A stretch of 64,000 bases of DNA from Aestuariibacter sp. (GTDB taxonomy: Bacteria; Pseudomonadota; Gammaproteobacteria; Enterobacterales; Alteromonadaceae): contig CP051238.1 of NCBI GenBank assembly GCA_017794925.1, positions 1,163,186 through 1,227,185 of the forward strand, in the 5' to 3' direction. Position 1 is the first letter of the stretch. Every line of letters starts with the position of its first letter. Below, piece after piece: positions 8,326 through 17,521 of the stretch. Below the pieces are notes generated by a model. That model ran no database searches, was not told the origin of the DNA, and saw only the letters and a program-made list of their open reading frames with translations. Both the position numbers and the translations under genes were made by a program.

Positions 8326-10230
8326 GTGTATAAAACTAAACCTTCTAAATACTTAACTCTTTTTTGCTTTTTATTGCTTGTTTCATTATCGAATATCACA
8401 CTTGCCAATCCGATTCAGAGTGAGATTCATGAATATGCAACGCTAGTAGACCCGGATCACACTGATAAATCAGCATTTATTGAAGCAGTAAGAAAAACTA
8501 CATTACTAAGCTCTACAACATCTATTGCCCGTATATTCAGATATCTCTACTTGAAAGACCATCCTGAATTGGCAGAAGAGCTCGGCTTTCCAACTATTGC
8601 TCTCCCAACTGAAAATGACTGGCTGGAATTTCAAGAAAAAGATGTGGTTTATTATGCGGTTACGCGAGCGATTAGCTTTATCTCCGAAGGAAATGCTCTT
8701 GAAAGGCTTCTGACGTTAAAACAACAACAGTTGTTGCGTGGCAATAAAGCAGCAGTAGCACAAGTGGCTTGCGTATTAGCAATTTACTACTTCGATTTTG
8801 CGAAGGACTCCTTAAACGCGATTGCTGAGCTGCTATACGCTCTACCCGAAGTTGCTCCAGCGGATAACGACGTTAGCGACGCGCTTATATATAACAAAGC
8901 ATTTGTACTCTACCATTTGTTTTCCATTTTATATGACTTAGGAGCTTACGAGGCCTCATTCCGGTATGGTCAGGTTTATTTTGAACATATTCGTCAGAGC
9001 CCCGTATATGAACTAGAAAGCTATGATTACTTTTTAATGGTCATGCTTGCTAATCAGTTAGGCAAATTTGATATAGCAATGAGTAATGCAGATGAGTTGT
9101 TACACAAAGCTACCAGCATGAGTCCTTCGGCAGAACTGTTTGCTTTATTGGCCAAAGTCTCCGTTCATGCCAGAAGAAATCAGCCGGGTGATTTAGATAC
9201 CGCTTATGCGTTGTTGGATTTGGTTGACTTAAAGAGTCAGCCTGAGGATTGGAGCGAGGTTGACCAAGCTCGCTTACTCGCAGTAAAAGCCATTCGATTT
9301 GGCTTGCAAGGCGATATGCCGGCGACTGAAGAAAACATTAGCTCACTGAGAGCTCTTATGGTTAGCAATCCAAATGCCTTTAATGGCGTTGATTTCAAAT
9401 ACTTGTCGATTCTTGAAGGGTTTCTGGCGGAATTCAATCATAATTCAGCTATTGCGATAAAAACCAAACTAGAGCGCCTGGAAATAGAGCACGCCTCACT
9501 GGTTAATGCGTTAAATAACAGACTAGATACATTGGGTCATTTAATGCAATCAGATATTGATTTAATAAGATTAGAAAGCTTAAAAGCAAAGGAGTTAGCA
9601 AATCGACAAGCTCTCGAAACCGCTAGGCTCAAATCTATTATCCTTGCCCTTATCATAGCGTTAGTGTCGCTTGTTTCAGCGTGGCTCTTCATACAACGCA
9701 ATAAGGTAAGACGCCTGGCTCACTTTGATCCGTTAACAGGCGCGCCAAACCGACGCTATATGTTTAGCCTTCTCAATAGTGTCTTTAGCAAAACTTCTAG
9801 CGGAAATTGTATAGCACTGATAGATATCGATTACTTTAAAAAAGTTAATGATACCTACGGGCACCAAACGGGTGACGAAGTACTTATAAAATGCAGTGAT
9901 GTTATCAAAAGTCGATTGCGCAAAAGCGATCAATACTGTCGCTATGGTGGTGAAGAATTCTTGTTATTACTCAAAGATACTAATGAAGCCGATGCGAAAG
10001 AGGTGTTGGACGACATACGCGACACATTAGTGCAAATCACCCAATGGAATACCACTTCACAAACTTTTTCAGTTTCTTTTTCATCGGGTTTAGTGGAATT
10101 GGGCCCTTATCAAGATTTAGATGACGCAATTTCGCGTTGTGATGAGCTGCTATATTCTGCAAAAAATAATGGCCGCGGTTGCACCATGTTAAATGATGAC
10201 CGGATATTCAGCTCGGCAGCTGCTGTTTGA
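8326..10230 (+). CDS. Membrane diguanylate cyclase with TPR-like sensor domain
   Basis: 634-residue protein predicted to make cyclic di-GMP. A signal peptide (about residues 1-27) precedes a long helical periplasmic region resembling TPR-like repeats, one membrane helix (about 440-460, SIILALIIALVSLVSAWLF), then a GGDEF domain starting DPLTGAPNRRYM. The active loop is GGEEF (about 541-545), preceded five residues earlier by RKSD, an intact RxxD product-inhibition site. Start is GTG at 8326, with GGGAT upstream. It stands alone between intergenic stretches and looks more AT-rich than the efflux genes. The sensed signal is unknown. Confidence 0.9.
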   Translation: MYKTKPSKYLTLFCFLLLVSLSNITLANPIQSEIHEYATLVDPDHTDKSAFIEAVRKTTLLSSTTSIARIFRYLYLKDHPELAEELGFPTIALPTENDWLEFQEKDVVYYAVTRAISFISEGNALERLLTLKQQQLLRGNKAAVAQVACVLAIYYFDFAKDSLNAIAELLYALPEVAPADNDVSDALIYNKAFVLYHLFSILYDLGAYEASFRYGQVYFEHIRQSPVYELESYDYFLMVMLANQLGKFDIAMSNADELLHKATSMSPSAELFALLAKVSVHARRNQPGDLDTAYALLDLVDLKSQPEDWSEVDQARLLAVKAIRFGLQGDMPATEENISSLRALMVSNPNAFNGVDFKYLSILEGFLAEFNHNSAIAIKTKLERLEIEHASLVNALNNRLDTLGHLMQSDIDLIRLESLKAKELANRQALETARLKSIILALIIALVSLVSAWLFIQRNKVRRLAHFDPLTGAPNRRYMFSLLNSVFSKTSSGNCIALIDIDYFKKVNDTYGHQTGDEVLIKCSDVIKSRLRKSDQYCRYGGEEFLLLLKDTNEADAKEVLDDIRDTLVQITQWNTTSQTFSVSFSSGLVELGPYQDLDDAISRCDELLYSAKNNGRGCTMLNDDRIFSSAAAV

Positions 10231-10420
10231 GACTCAAATGAGCGATAAGCGGAAATAAGATGCATAACGCTTGTTGCTCAAAGCGGAAGTTTATCAACAG
10301 TGAAAATCAAAGTAGACTTTGGTATTTTTCGAGAAGTTACAGAAAACTTTATCTTCAAATCATATTGATAGAGTCTGGGAAGTCCAGTCATTACAAAAAA
10401 CTACTGAAGAAAATTAATCT

Positions 10421-10810
10421 ATGGTTTTAAGTAAAAATTCAAAACAATTAGTTAATGAAGCTAATAAGCAGATTAGAACCTTGGCCATTGATGAGGCTAT
10501 ACAGGCTTATTCATCGGCGTCAGCAATTTTCATAGATATTCGTGAGCAATTTGAACTTGAACAGAGAGGGCGTATTCCTGGATCTATTCATATTCCTCGA
10601 GGTGTTCTGGAGTTTAAAGTGGATCCCGACACCCCGTATTATGATCCGGTGTTTGATAAGCAGGAAGCTATTATTTTGTTTTGCCAAAGTGGTTGGCGTT
10701 CTGCGTTAGCAACATTGGCTTTGCAAAATATGGGCATTCGTTCTGTTGCCCATATTGATGGTGGGTATGCTGCGTGGCTCGATGCGGGTGGTAAAGTAGA
10801 AGGGCGTTAG
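10421..10810 (+). CDS. Single-domain rhodanese-like sulfurtransferase
   Basis: 129-residue rhodanese domain, expected to carry a persulfide on its catalytic cysteine. The active loop CQSGWR (C88) has the Cys-x4-Arg form of sulfurtransferases; the N-terminal [19 protein letters not shown] and C-terminal [14 protein letters not shown] segments are typical for the fold. No signal peptide is evident, so it is probably cytoplasmic. It converges on mnmA with stop codons overlapping by four bases. Because MnmA inserts sulfur into tRNA, a link in sulfur transfer is possible but only inferred from proximity on the opposite strand. Confidence 0.88.
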   Translation: MVLSKNSKQLVNEANKQIRTLAIDEAIQAYSSASAIFIDIREQFELEQRGRIPGSIHIPRGVLEFKVDPDTPYYDPVFDKQEAIILFCQSGWRSALATLALQNMGIRSVAHIDGGYAAWLDAGGKVEGR

Positions 10811-11916
10811 TCGATTACGGCACCGCCCAGACATATTTCTCCGTTGTAAATAACAACAGATTGTCCCGGTGTTACCGCTGAAACCGGTGAATCAAACTCA
10901 ACTGAAATAGTGTCTTTGTTAGCCAAAGTAATATTTGCCGCAATATCTTGCTGCCGGTATCTCGTTTTAACTGTTAAAGGTTGATTCAGGTAACTGTCAG
11001 TGGAGCCACCAATCCAATTCACTTTTGAGGCAGTAAGATGCTGCGTATAAAGTTTAGGATGGTCTTTTCCCTGGGCGACAATCAATCGGTTAGTGCTGAC
11101 TTCTTTGTCCACCACATACCAAGGTTCGTCTGAACTGTTATTGCGTCCCCCAATGCCCAGCCCCTTGCGCTGCCCTAATGTATGAAACATTAAGCCTTGG
11201 TGGCGTCCAATAATGTCGCCATTGGTGTTGACTATTTCGCCAGGTTTAGCAGGTAAAAATTGACCGATAAAGTCGGTAAATTTTCTTTCGCCAATAAAGC
11301 AAATTCCAGTTGAATCCTTTTTCCTTGCCGTTACTAATTGTTGGGTTTCGGCAATATGCCGAACTGTTTGTTTGGACAATTCACCTACGGGAAACAATGC
11401 CTTTGCTATTTGTTCTTGGGCCAGAGCATAAAGAAAATAGCTTTGATCCTTGTTGCTATCGAGCCCTCGCAATAATTGCCAATGGCTATTGTGGAAGCGT
11501 TTTCTTACGTAGTGCCCGGTGGCAATATAATCAGCCTGTAAATCTTCGCAGGCATATTCCAAAAATGCCTTAAATTTGATTTCCTTATTGCACAAAATGT
11601 CCGGATTAGGTGTTCGTCCAATTTTGTATTCATTAAGGAAATGTTCAAACACGTTATCCCAGTATTCCGCTGAAAAATTTATCGCGTGAAGGTGAATTCC
11701 CAATTTGTCACAGACTGCTTGAGCATCGGCGAGATCCTGAGCCGCAGAACAGTATTCTTCGGTATCATCTTCTTCCCAGTTTTTCATAAAAAGGCCTTCA
11801 ACCTGAAAGCCTTGCTGGAGCAAAAGATATGCTGCCACAGAAGAATCTACGCCGCCGGACATCCCTACGATGACTTTTGGCTGATCAGAATTTGTAGCGG
11901 TTAGCGTTCTGTGCAT
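10807..11916 (-). CDS. mnmA: tRNA-specific 2-thiouridylase MnmA
   Basis: Makes the 2-thio group of uridine-34 in tRNA for Lys, Glu and Gln, using ATP to activate the base and a persulfide sulfur. 369 residues, the family's normal length. The PP-loop is [20 protein letters not shown]; the catalytic cysteine lies in [14 protein letters not shown] and the second in [11 protein letters not shown]. Its ATG is one base after the stop of the upstream DUF2938 gene, so the two are translated together. This is not the usual mnmA-hflD-purB setting of gammaproteobacteria, which raises the possibility of relocation or a second copy. Confidence 0.95.
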   Translation of the reverse strand: MHRTLTATNSDQPKVIVGMSGGVDSSVAAYLLLQQGFQVEGLFMKNWEEDDTEEYCSAAQDLADAQAVCDKLGIHLHAINFSAEYWDNVFEHFLNEYKIGRTPNPDILCNKEIKFKAFLEYACEDLQADYIATGHYVRKRFHNSHWQLLRGLDSNKDQSYFLYALAQEQIAKALFPVGELSKQTVRHIAETQQLVTARKKDSTGICFIGERKFTDFIGQFLPAKPGEIVNTNGDIIGRHQGLMFHTLGQRKGLGIGGRNNSSDEPWYVVDKEVSTNRLIVAQGKDHPKLYTQHLTASKVNWIGGSTDSYLNQPLTVKTRYRQQDIAANITLANKDTISVEFDSPVSAVTPGQSVVIYNGEICLGGAVID

Positions 11917-11917
11917 A

Positions 11918-12397
11918 TTAGTAAATTATTGCCAGGCCATATTGGGCAAAGGCAAACACCCCATGGGCGACTATCAGGTAAATGTAAGTCACTAATTTAT
12001 TGGGCAGTAAGCGACCAAAGAAACCGCCCCCTAAGCCAGGCATTAAGATAGCCAGTCCGGCGAATGTACTAAGAATTAAGCCCACAACAATAGTTGGGAG
12101 TAATGTTGGGGCACTGATAAATTCACTGCCGAAGATAATGATAATCAGTGCGGCGTAAGCGATACCTACAACATAATGAAATAGCCAACCAATGATTTTT
12201 TCTAACGTAGAAGGTGGATTGGGGTTGCTATTGTCAACCACAAACTGACCAGTAGGAAATGCCTTTAACCAGCGCCCGACTACTCCCCAGTCAGTTGGTG
12301 GTATGCCTGTTATTTTTTTTACAAGGGTCACCCAAATGTCCAGGGCGATTGTTGAGCCTATGCCTACAAACAGGCAAAACACGACTATGTTTTCCAT
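11918..12397 (-). CDS. DUF2938 family membrane protein
   Basis: 159-residue integral membrane protein with about four hydrophobic segments (residues 5-25, 70-90, 100-120, 138-158). It resembles DUF2938 proteins, with [15 protein letters not shown] near the N-terminus and a glycine-rich [19 protein letters not shown] loop between helices. Function of the family is unknown. It is the first gene of a two-gene leftward unit with mnmA, separated by one base. No signal for a catalytic site is apparent. Confidence 0.75.
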   Translation of the reverse strand: MENIVVFCLFVGIGSTIALDIWVTLVKKITGIPPTDWGVVGRWLKAFPTGQFVVDNSNPNPPSTLEKIIGWLFHYVVGIAYAALIIIIFGSEFISAPTLLPTIVVGLILSTFAGLAILMPGLGGGFFGRLLPNKLVTYIYLIVAHGVFAFAQYGLAIIY

Positions 12398-12464
12398 ATT
12401 CCTATTGACTCCCAGGATTAATCTCTTCGGTACTAATGAATCAATTCTCTAACTTGAATATCAA

Positions 12465-12486
12465 TTATGGATCAATTAGTCTATAA
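12465..12486. promoter_or_regulatory. TetR operator copy A, upstream of osmC
   Basis: 22-bp imperfect inverted repeat of form TTATGGA-N8-TCTATAA. Its half-sites match those at 13642-13663 and 13695-13716. It lies 63 bp before the osmC start codon. A looser similar sequence (ATGAATCAATT..CTAA) occurs at about 12436-12453. Confidence 0.75.
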
Positions 12487-12549
12487 ATGCTAGTAGTCCT
12501 GTATTAGGGCTGCAAATGTTTTCGTAAACATCATGTTTGGAGTATAAAT

Positions 12550-12969
12550 ATGAACATTAATTTACAGTCAACCTGGACCGGTGGAAAAAGCGGAAAAGGA
12601 GAAGTTAAAAATGACAACTTCAGTGCTACCGTTACTATACCTGCGGTATATGGTGGTCAGGGAACGGACTCCAATCCGAAAGAGTTATTTGTGGCATCAA
12701 CAGCTACCTGTTTTATTTCAACACTGACAGCGATGATTGAAGGCAAAAGGTTGGATATTGTTAGTTTGAGTGTTGATACCGAAGCGAACGCAGGTGATGA
12801 AGACTTTTCGATTACCCACACAGCGAATGTCGTATTACCTCAGGGCGCAAGCGAGAGTGATATTGCTAAAGCTGAAACGCTTGTAGCGTCAGCAGATAAA
12901 ATATGCGCTGTTGGAAATCTAGCGAGAAAAGCGGGCGTAAAAATTGACGCCATTGCAAATATTTCTTAA
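12550..12969 (+). CDS. OsmC/Ohr-family peroxidase-like protein
   Basis: 139-residue OsmC-superfamily protein, a group of cytoplasmic thiol peroxidases that reduce organic hydroperoxides. Two conserved cysteines are present: C54 in ASTATCF and C119 in DKICAVG, placed as expected for the catalytic pair. The N-terminal strand region (STWTGGKSGKGEVK) and NPKELFVAS motif also fit. It belongs more to the YhfA/OsmC-like subgroup than to Ohr, but this is uncertain. It has a copy of the operator shared with the adjacent tetR and MFS genes, so it is likely induced together with them by the TetR ligand. Confidence 0.88.
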   Translation: MNINLQSTWTGGKSGKGEVKNDNFSATVTIPAVYGGQGTDSNPKELFVASTATCFISTLTAMIEGKRLDIVSLSVDTEANAGDEDFSITHTANVVLPQGASESDIAKAETLVASADKICAVGNLARKAGVKIDAIANIS

Positions 12970-12975
12970 TTTCCA

Positions 12976-13011
12976 TGATATTACCTGCGCCGGTGAGCGC
13001 GGGTAATATCA
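12976..13011. terminator. Hairpin between convergent osmC and tetR genes
   Basis: Fifteen-base arms 12976-12990 and 12997-13011 (TGATATTACC-TGCGC / GCGCG-GGTAATATCA) pair with one G-T wobble around a 6-nt loop. There is no strong T-run, but the position exactly between two converging stops makes a bidirectional terminator likely. Confidence 0.7.
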
Positions 13012-13016
13012 GTAAG

Positions 13017-13619
13017 TTAGTTCATTGGACTAGTCCAGTTCATCAATAAATAATCAACAGCAGCCAAAAGTTGTTCTTCAGTCGCGCCATCTTTGGCTTG
13101 GATTGAAATTCCTTTAACAAAGCTATCGAGCATCAGGGTATAACTTTCGGCATCAGTTGTGGCAGCTAATTCACCTCGTTCAATACCGCGCTTTACGCAG
13201 CGAAAAATAGCATCCCGGGTTTGCTTTCTGACTGAGTAGGTGAGTGTTTCTACCTCTTTGTTGTCGTCACAACAATTCATTCCGGATAGTACTGCCATGC
13301 ATCCTTGTGGTGAGGTGGAAGAGGTTTGCACTGTTACGGTATGTCTTAACATGCTTTGAATCGCTTGTTTAGGAGATTTAGAGCTATCGTCCAGGTACGA
13401 AGTTACTTCACCACAGGTATCTGTGTAGCGTTTTAAGCACTCTTCATAAAGCGCCTTCTTCGATCCAAAGGCAGCATAAAAACTCGCTGATGATAGATTA
13501 AGTACAGTACGCAAATCTGCTAAAGATGTACTTTCGAAGCCTTTTTCCCAAAATGTATTCATTGCTGTTTCAATCGCTTTCTCGCGGTCAAACTCTCTTG
13601 GACGGCCGGTTCTCGCCAT
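13017..13619 (-). CDS. TetR-family repressor of the osmC/MFS/thioredoxin group
   Basis: About 200 residues. The N-terminus MARTGRPREFDREKAIETAM and helix-turn-helix (TSLADLRTVLNLSSASFYAAF) are of the YxaF/LmrA/AcrR-like TetR subgroup, which often controls responses to electrophiles or quinones. Start at 13619 is preferred since GGAGG lies 7 bases upstream; the ATG at 13625 is too close to it. Cysteines in SGMNCCDDN of the ligand domain might sense thiol-reactive compounds, which is inference. Matching operators lie in its own promoter, in the MFS promoter and upstream of osmC, so it probably represses all three. Confidence 0.9.
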   Translation of the reverse strand: MARTGRPREFDREKAIETAMNTFWEKGFESTSLADLRTVLNLSSASFYAAFGSKKALYEECLKRYTDTCGEVTSYLDDSSKSPKQAIQSMLRHTVTVQTSSTSPQGCMAVLSGMNCCDDNKEVETLTYSVRKQTRDAIFRCVKRGIERGELAATTDAESYTLMLDSFVKGISIQAKDGATEEQLLAAVDYLLMNWTSPMN

Positions 13620-13641
13620 ATTCATTCCTCCAAAACATATA

Positions 13642-13663
13642 TTATAGATTAATCATTCCATAA
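13642..13663 (-). promoter_or_regulatory. TetR operator copy C over the tetR promoter
   Basis: On the minus strand this reads TTATGGA-N8-TCTATAA. Its right half overlaps a perfect -10 TATAAT of the leftward tetR promoter, so binding would give autorepression. Confidence 0.75.
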
Positions 13664-13667
13664 AAGT

Positions 13668-13716
13668 TTGACAAGTTTGTTCTGCTCCTTTAATTTATGG
13701 ATCAATCGTTCTATAA
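13668..13716 (+). promoter_or_regulatory. MFS promoter with TetR operator copy B
   Basis: A -35 TTGACA (13668-13673) and -10 TAATTT (13691-13696) are 17 bp apart. The operator TTATGGA-N8-TCTATAA (13695-13716) starts at the end of the -10 and covers the expected transcription start, a classic repression position. Confidence 0.75.
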
Positions 13717-13731
13717 GTGAGTTTTACTATT

Positions 13732-14931
13732 ATGCCAATTGCTTTATACGCACTTGCCGCAGCTTCTTTTGCCATAGGTATGGCGGAATTTGTTGTGGTA
13801 GGTATTTTGCCCGCTATTGCCAGAGACATGAGTGTCGACATACCAACAGCGGGTCAACTTGTTTCTTTGTACGCCCTTGGTGTGGCGTTGGCTGCACCTT
13901 TGCTTACTGCCGCTACCGGAAGAATTGATCGCAGAAAGTTATCTGTAGGGTTAATGATCGCCTTTGTTGCGGCTAATTTAATTGCCTGGCAAGCAAGCAG
14001 TTACCCCATGTTGTTGGTAGGTCGTGTACTCGCTGGCATGGTTCAGGGGGTGTTTTATTCTATGGCCACGGTACTGGCTGCCAATTTAGTTAGTAAAGAA
14101 AAGTCAGGGCAAGCGATTGCGCTGGTGTTCATGGGATTAACGGTTGCGTTAGTGTCCGGTGTGCCTTTGGGAACCTTTATTTCGGACCTGTTTGGATGGC
14201 GAGCTACCTTTCTGTTTATCAGTGTACTAGGGCTAGCTTCAGCAATCGCTCAGTGGATGTTACTGCCGAAAGTAATTGAGCGTCCAGAGCCAGCAAAGTT
14301 GCACCAACAATTAAGTGTGGTCTTGGTGCCGCGCATGATGTTGGTATTTTTAATCACCTGTTTAAGTTATGGCGGTGCGTTTATTGCCTTTACTTATTTG
14401 TCTGAAATTCTGCAAAAAGTAACCGGATTTTCGGTTAGCACAGTCAGTATGGTGTTAATTCTTTATGGGGCTGCGGTAACTATGGGCAATATTTATTGCG
14501 CTAAATATGCGGGACGTAAAGGTGCAATTAAAGCGATGGTGGTGATGTTCGCTGTGCTGACCGTTATTTTGGCGCTAATCGAACCTGTCGCCGCTAATCC
14601 CTATTTAATGGTGCCACTCATTATGGTGTGGGGAGCCATGGCGTTTGGCAGTATTCCCGTGCTTCAGCTTTATGTTGTGCAGCAAGCTGAAAAGCATGCG
14701 CCACGCTCTGTTGATGCCGCTTCTGGCATGAACATTTCTGCCTTCAATGCTGGCATTGCCCTAGGTGCCTGGTTAGGTGGGATAGTGGTTGCCAACTACG
14801 GTCTACTCGCTACCGGAAGTGCTGCGGCGGTAGTAGTTGCGTTCAGTATCTTACTGGTTTTACTAAGTGGGTATTTCGATAAAAAGCATACCCAAACTAC
14901 ACAAGAACAATCCTTAACTGATGTTGCCTGA
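13732..14931 (+). CDS. MFS transporter, DHA1/AraJ-like exporter
   Basis: Twelve-helix major facilitator of about 399 residues, similar to the NepI/SotB/YdhP/AraJ exporters of sugars, purine nucleosides or drugs. The first helix carries AIGMAEFVVVGILPAIA, and the loop 2-3 motif A region reads LLTAATGRIDRRKL. The ATG at 13732 is chosen because an in-frame GTG at 13717 directly abuts the operator and would leave almost no leader. It is driven by a TetR-controlled promoter and followed 32 bp later by a thioredoxin gene. Substrate unknown; the oxidative-stress company suggests export of a toxic electrophile or metabolite. Confidence 0.88.
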   Translation: MPIALYALAAASFAIGMAEFVVVGILPAIARDMSVDIPTAGQLVSLYALGVALAAPLLTAATGRIDRRKLSVGLMIAFVAANLIAWQASSYPMLLVGRVLAGMVQGVFYSMATVLAANLVSKEKSGQAIALVFMGLTVALVSGVPLGTFISDLFGWRATFLFISVLGLASAIAQWMLLPKVIERPEPAKLHQQLSVVLVPRMMLVFLITCLSYGGAFIAFTYLSEILQKVTGFSVSTVSMVLILYGAAVTMGNIYCAKYAGRKGAIKAMVVMFAVLTVILALIEPVAANPYLMVPLIMVWGAMAFGSIPVLQLYVVQQAEKHAPRSVDAASGMNISAFNAGIALGAWLGGIVVANYGLLATGSAAAVVVAFSILLVLLSGYFDKKHTQTTQEQSLTDVA

Positions 14932-14963
14932 ACAACCAGTATTTCAAATATTAAGAGGTAATT

Positions 14964-15284
14964 ATGTCTGTTAGACCAATCACAATTGATAACTTTACTA
15001 CCCTAACCAATGAACCTGGAGTGAAACTGTTGCGTTTCTGGGCTGAATGGTGTGCGCCATGTATGATGATGGCACCCATGTATAAAAATGCCGCAGAAGA
15101 TTTAAAAGATAGTGCGTTACTTGGTGAAGTTGATGTCGTACTTCAACCTGAACTAGCCAATATGCACGGTATCCGCAGCATTCCAACTGTTGTCGTTTAC
15201 AAAGACGGTGAAATTGTTGATAGGATTTCAGGAGTAATGAATGAGCGAGAATTAGCGTCGCTTGTTGCAAGAGTGCAGGAGTAA
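14964..15284 (+). CDS. Thioredoxin-family protein with WCAPC active site
   Basis: 106-residue thioredoxin fold protein, probably a cytoplasmic disulfide reductant. The active site is FWAEWCAPC (C30, C33), differing from the canonical WCGPC by alanine for glycine, which is expected to shift redox potential; the cis-proline loop is IRSIPTVVVYKDGE. Ribosome site AAGAGG precedes the ATG. It is the second gene of the MFS transcription unit, ending at a strong hairpin, so it should be induced with the exporter. It is not the housekeeping trxA by context. Confidence 0.88.
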   Translation: MSVRPITIDNFTTLTNEPGVKLLRFWAEWCAPCMMMAPMYKNAAEDLKDSALLGEVDVVLQPELANMHGIRSIPTVVVYKDGEIVDRISGVMNERELASLVARVQE

Positions 15285-15293
15285 AGTACAGTT

Positions 15294-15319
15294 AAGGGCC
15301 AGTATCACTACTGGCCCTT
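15294..15319 (+). terminator. Terminator after the thioredoxin gene
   Basis: Perfect stem AAGGGCCAGTA / TACTGGCCCTT with a TCAC loop, followed by TTAATTG. It begins 10 bp after the stop codon and closes the MFS-thioredoxin unit. Confidence 0.85.
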
Positions 15320-15664
15320 TAATTGCGGCTAACCAAATATGATAACGTCCAATGTTTCAATTTAAGACTACCTATTCATAGTCCGCTCGCGACGCAAACT
15401 AATCGGATCAAAATTAATGTTTAATGTCCGCTTCTGACCAATAGCCGCCGTCTACAATGTCGTTTATTGGTTGAGTAGCTCACGTTATTAATATGCTCAA
15501 TACTCTTCTTTCCTCAGCTATCTAATCCATTGGTAGCAAATACTCTAAACCAGATCAATATTCGGTCATTTCAGCCTGTTCTGTGTTGAGTAATGTGGCA
15601 TCATTACTGTCAGTAAATTCAAAGTGAATCGGTGTTGGAAATACCGATAACAGGGAGCACAGCG
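15320..15664. other. Intergenic stretch upstream of the acetyl-CoA hydrolase operon
   Basis: About 345 bp with no convincing gene. It contains a perfect inverted repeat AGTAATG-TGGCAT-CATTACT at 15589-15608, 57 bp before the operon start, which may be a regulator site or small hairpin in the leader. No strong sigma-70 promoter could be fixed. Confidence 0.5.
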
Positions 15665-17521
15665 ATGACAGTAGCATTGCCCCAGCGACCAGACTGGTCG
15701 CAGCTTATAAAGTCCGGAAGCCGGGTTTTTTTGGGCGGGAACGCAGGCGTACCCTATGCACTTATCGATGATTTAATCGCTAACAGTAAGGCGTTCAGTG
15801 ATATTGAGTTGGTCCATATGCTGGCGCTTGGTGATAATCGCTGGGCCAGGGAAGAATATCGCCAGCTGTTTAAGGTAAATACTTTCTTTATTCATGGTGA
15901 TGAAGTACGCCGCGCCGTTGATGAGGGCAGGGCGGATTATACGCCGGTTTTCTTGTCAGAAATGTCGAGCCTGTTCAGCGATGGCACGCTGCCATTGGAT
16001 GCCGCCTTGGTAATGGTGAGTCCTCCCGATGAATTTGGCTATTGCTCGCTGGGTGTCTCGGTAGATATCTGTATGTCTGCCGCACGTCATGCCAATAAGG
16101 TCATCGCGCAGATTAATCCGCAAATGCCGCGCACAGCGGGGCATTCCTATTTACATATTAGCGAATTTGCAGCGGTGATTGAAGCCGATCAGCCGCTGCA
16201 GGAAATCGAAGCGCCGCCCATCGACAGTGTCACTGAGCGTATAGGTCAGTATGTTGCCATGCTGGTCGAGGATGGTGCGACACTGCAATTTGGCGTGGGG
16301 AAAATCCCCAGCGCTACCCTGAAATACCTGGAGCGTCACAACGATTTAGGTATTCACAGTGAAATGTTGTCCGACAGTATTATGGAGGTGATTGCCGCTG
16401 GTGCAATCAGTAACCGCAAGAAGACCTTTCACCCAGGTAAAATCGTCACCAGCTTTTGTATGGGAAGTCAGAAACTCTATGACTTTGTGAACAACAATCC
16501 GCATATTGAGTTTTACCCTAGCAGCTATGTAAACAAGCCCACCAATATTGCTAAAAATGACAACATGATAGCCATTAACAGTGCGCTGGAAGTGGATTTA
16601 ACCGGCCAGGTGGTGGCCGATTCACTGGGTTTTGATTTTTACAGCGGCATTGGTGGTCAGGTCGATTTTGTTTCCGGTGCGTCTATGAGCAAAGGCGGAA
16701 AGCCCATTATTGCCTTGCCTTCTACCGCTAAAAACGAAACGGTGTCGCGTATTGTGCCGCATATTGCGGAAGGTTCTGGGGTAGTGACCTCCCGCGGTAA
16801 TGTGCATTACATTGTTACCGAATACGGCATTGCTTCGCTGCGTGGTAAGAGTATTCGTGAACGCGCACTGGAGCTTATCCGGGTGGCCCATCCTAAATTT
16901 CGTGCCAAGCTACTGGCAGAGGTGCGTCAGAATTATTGGGTACCGCACTATCAGCAAAAATACCCAACGGATATTCCTGAGCTGGGTGCCATTCAGTTAC
17001 ACAAAATGGTGGTAAACGGCGAGACCTTTTACTTACGGCCGCTGAACCCGGCCGATGAACGTCGCTTGCAAGAGTTTTTCTATTCCCATACCAAAGAAAC
17101 GCTGCGGCTGCGTTACAACTACGATCCCAAACAAATGTCCCGGGAGAAATCCTGTAATTTGGTGAGTGTGGATCAAAGCTCGGATGCGGCCTTGTGCATT
17201 GTACGACAGGAAGGCTCGCGTATCACTATTCACGCGGTTGGCCGTTTCTATTACAACGAACATGACAACACCTGTGAAGCGGCGTTTGTGACCAGAGAAA
17301 CTCAGCAGGGCAAGGGTATGGCCAGCAAATTATTGACCACCCTTATCGATATTGCACAAAAGCGCAACATCAGCAAAATGCTGGCTTTCTGCCGGGCCGA
17401 CAACAAGCCCATGATAGCTATATTTGAACACCATGGATTTAAGCGATTGTTCAGCGGTGACCCGAGTGAAGTCGAACTTGCTTTGCCATTACAGGACGCG
17501 AATCAGGAGGAAAGCGCATGA
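15665..17521 (+). CDS. Acetyl-CoA hydrolase/CoA-transferase fused to a GNAT acetyltransferase
   Basis: 618-residue two-part protein. Residues about 1-430 form an acetyl-CoA hydrolase/transferase (class of acetate and 4-hydroxybutyrate CoA-transferases), with AINSALEVDLTGQV at the place of the catalytic glutamate and SGIGGQVDFVSGA in the glycine-rich C-domain. Residues about 450-605 are a GNAT domain with acetyl-CoA motif TQQGKGMASKLL. The ATG at 15665 has GGGAGC upstream; a TTG at 15632 is less likely. The stop overlaps the next gene (ATGA). Family knowledge supports CoA transfer; a role in protein or small-molecule acetylation by the GNAT part is inferred. Confidence 0.9.
   Translation: MTVALPQRPDWSQLIKSGSRVFLGGNAGVPYALIDDLIANSKAFSDIELVHMLALGDNRWAREEYRQLFKVNTFFIHGDEVRRAVDEGRADYTPVFLSEMSSLFSDGTLPLDAALVMVSPPDEFGYCSLGVSVDICMSAARHANKVIAQINPQMPRTAGHSYLHISEFAAVIEADQPLQEIEAPPIDSVTERIGQYVAMLVEDGATLQFGVGKIPSATLKYLERHNDLGIHSEMLSDSIMEVIAAGAISNRKKTFHPGKIVTSFCMGSQKLYDFVNNNPHIEFYPSSYVNKPTNIAKNDNMIAINSALEVDLTGQVVADSLGFDFYSGIGGQVDFVSGASMSKGGKPIIALPSTAKNETVSRIVPHIAEGSGVVTSRGNVHYIVTEYGIASLRGKSIRERALELIRVAHPKFRAKLLAEVRQNYWVPHYQQKYPTDIPELGAIQLHKMVVNGETFYLRPLNPADERRLQEFFYSHTKETLRLRYNYDPKQMSREKSCNLVSVDQSSDAALCIVRQEGSRITIHAVGRFYYNEHDNTCEAAFVTRETQQGKGMASKLLTTLIDIAQKRNISKMLAFCRADNKPMIAIFEHHGFKRLFSGDPSEVELALPLQDANQEESA

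Noticed and set aside
10807-15319. Integrated genomic island
   Set aside because: The stretch looks accessory in gene content, but no integrase, tRNA end, or flanking direct repeat was seen, so boundaries cannot be supported.
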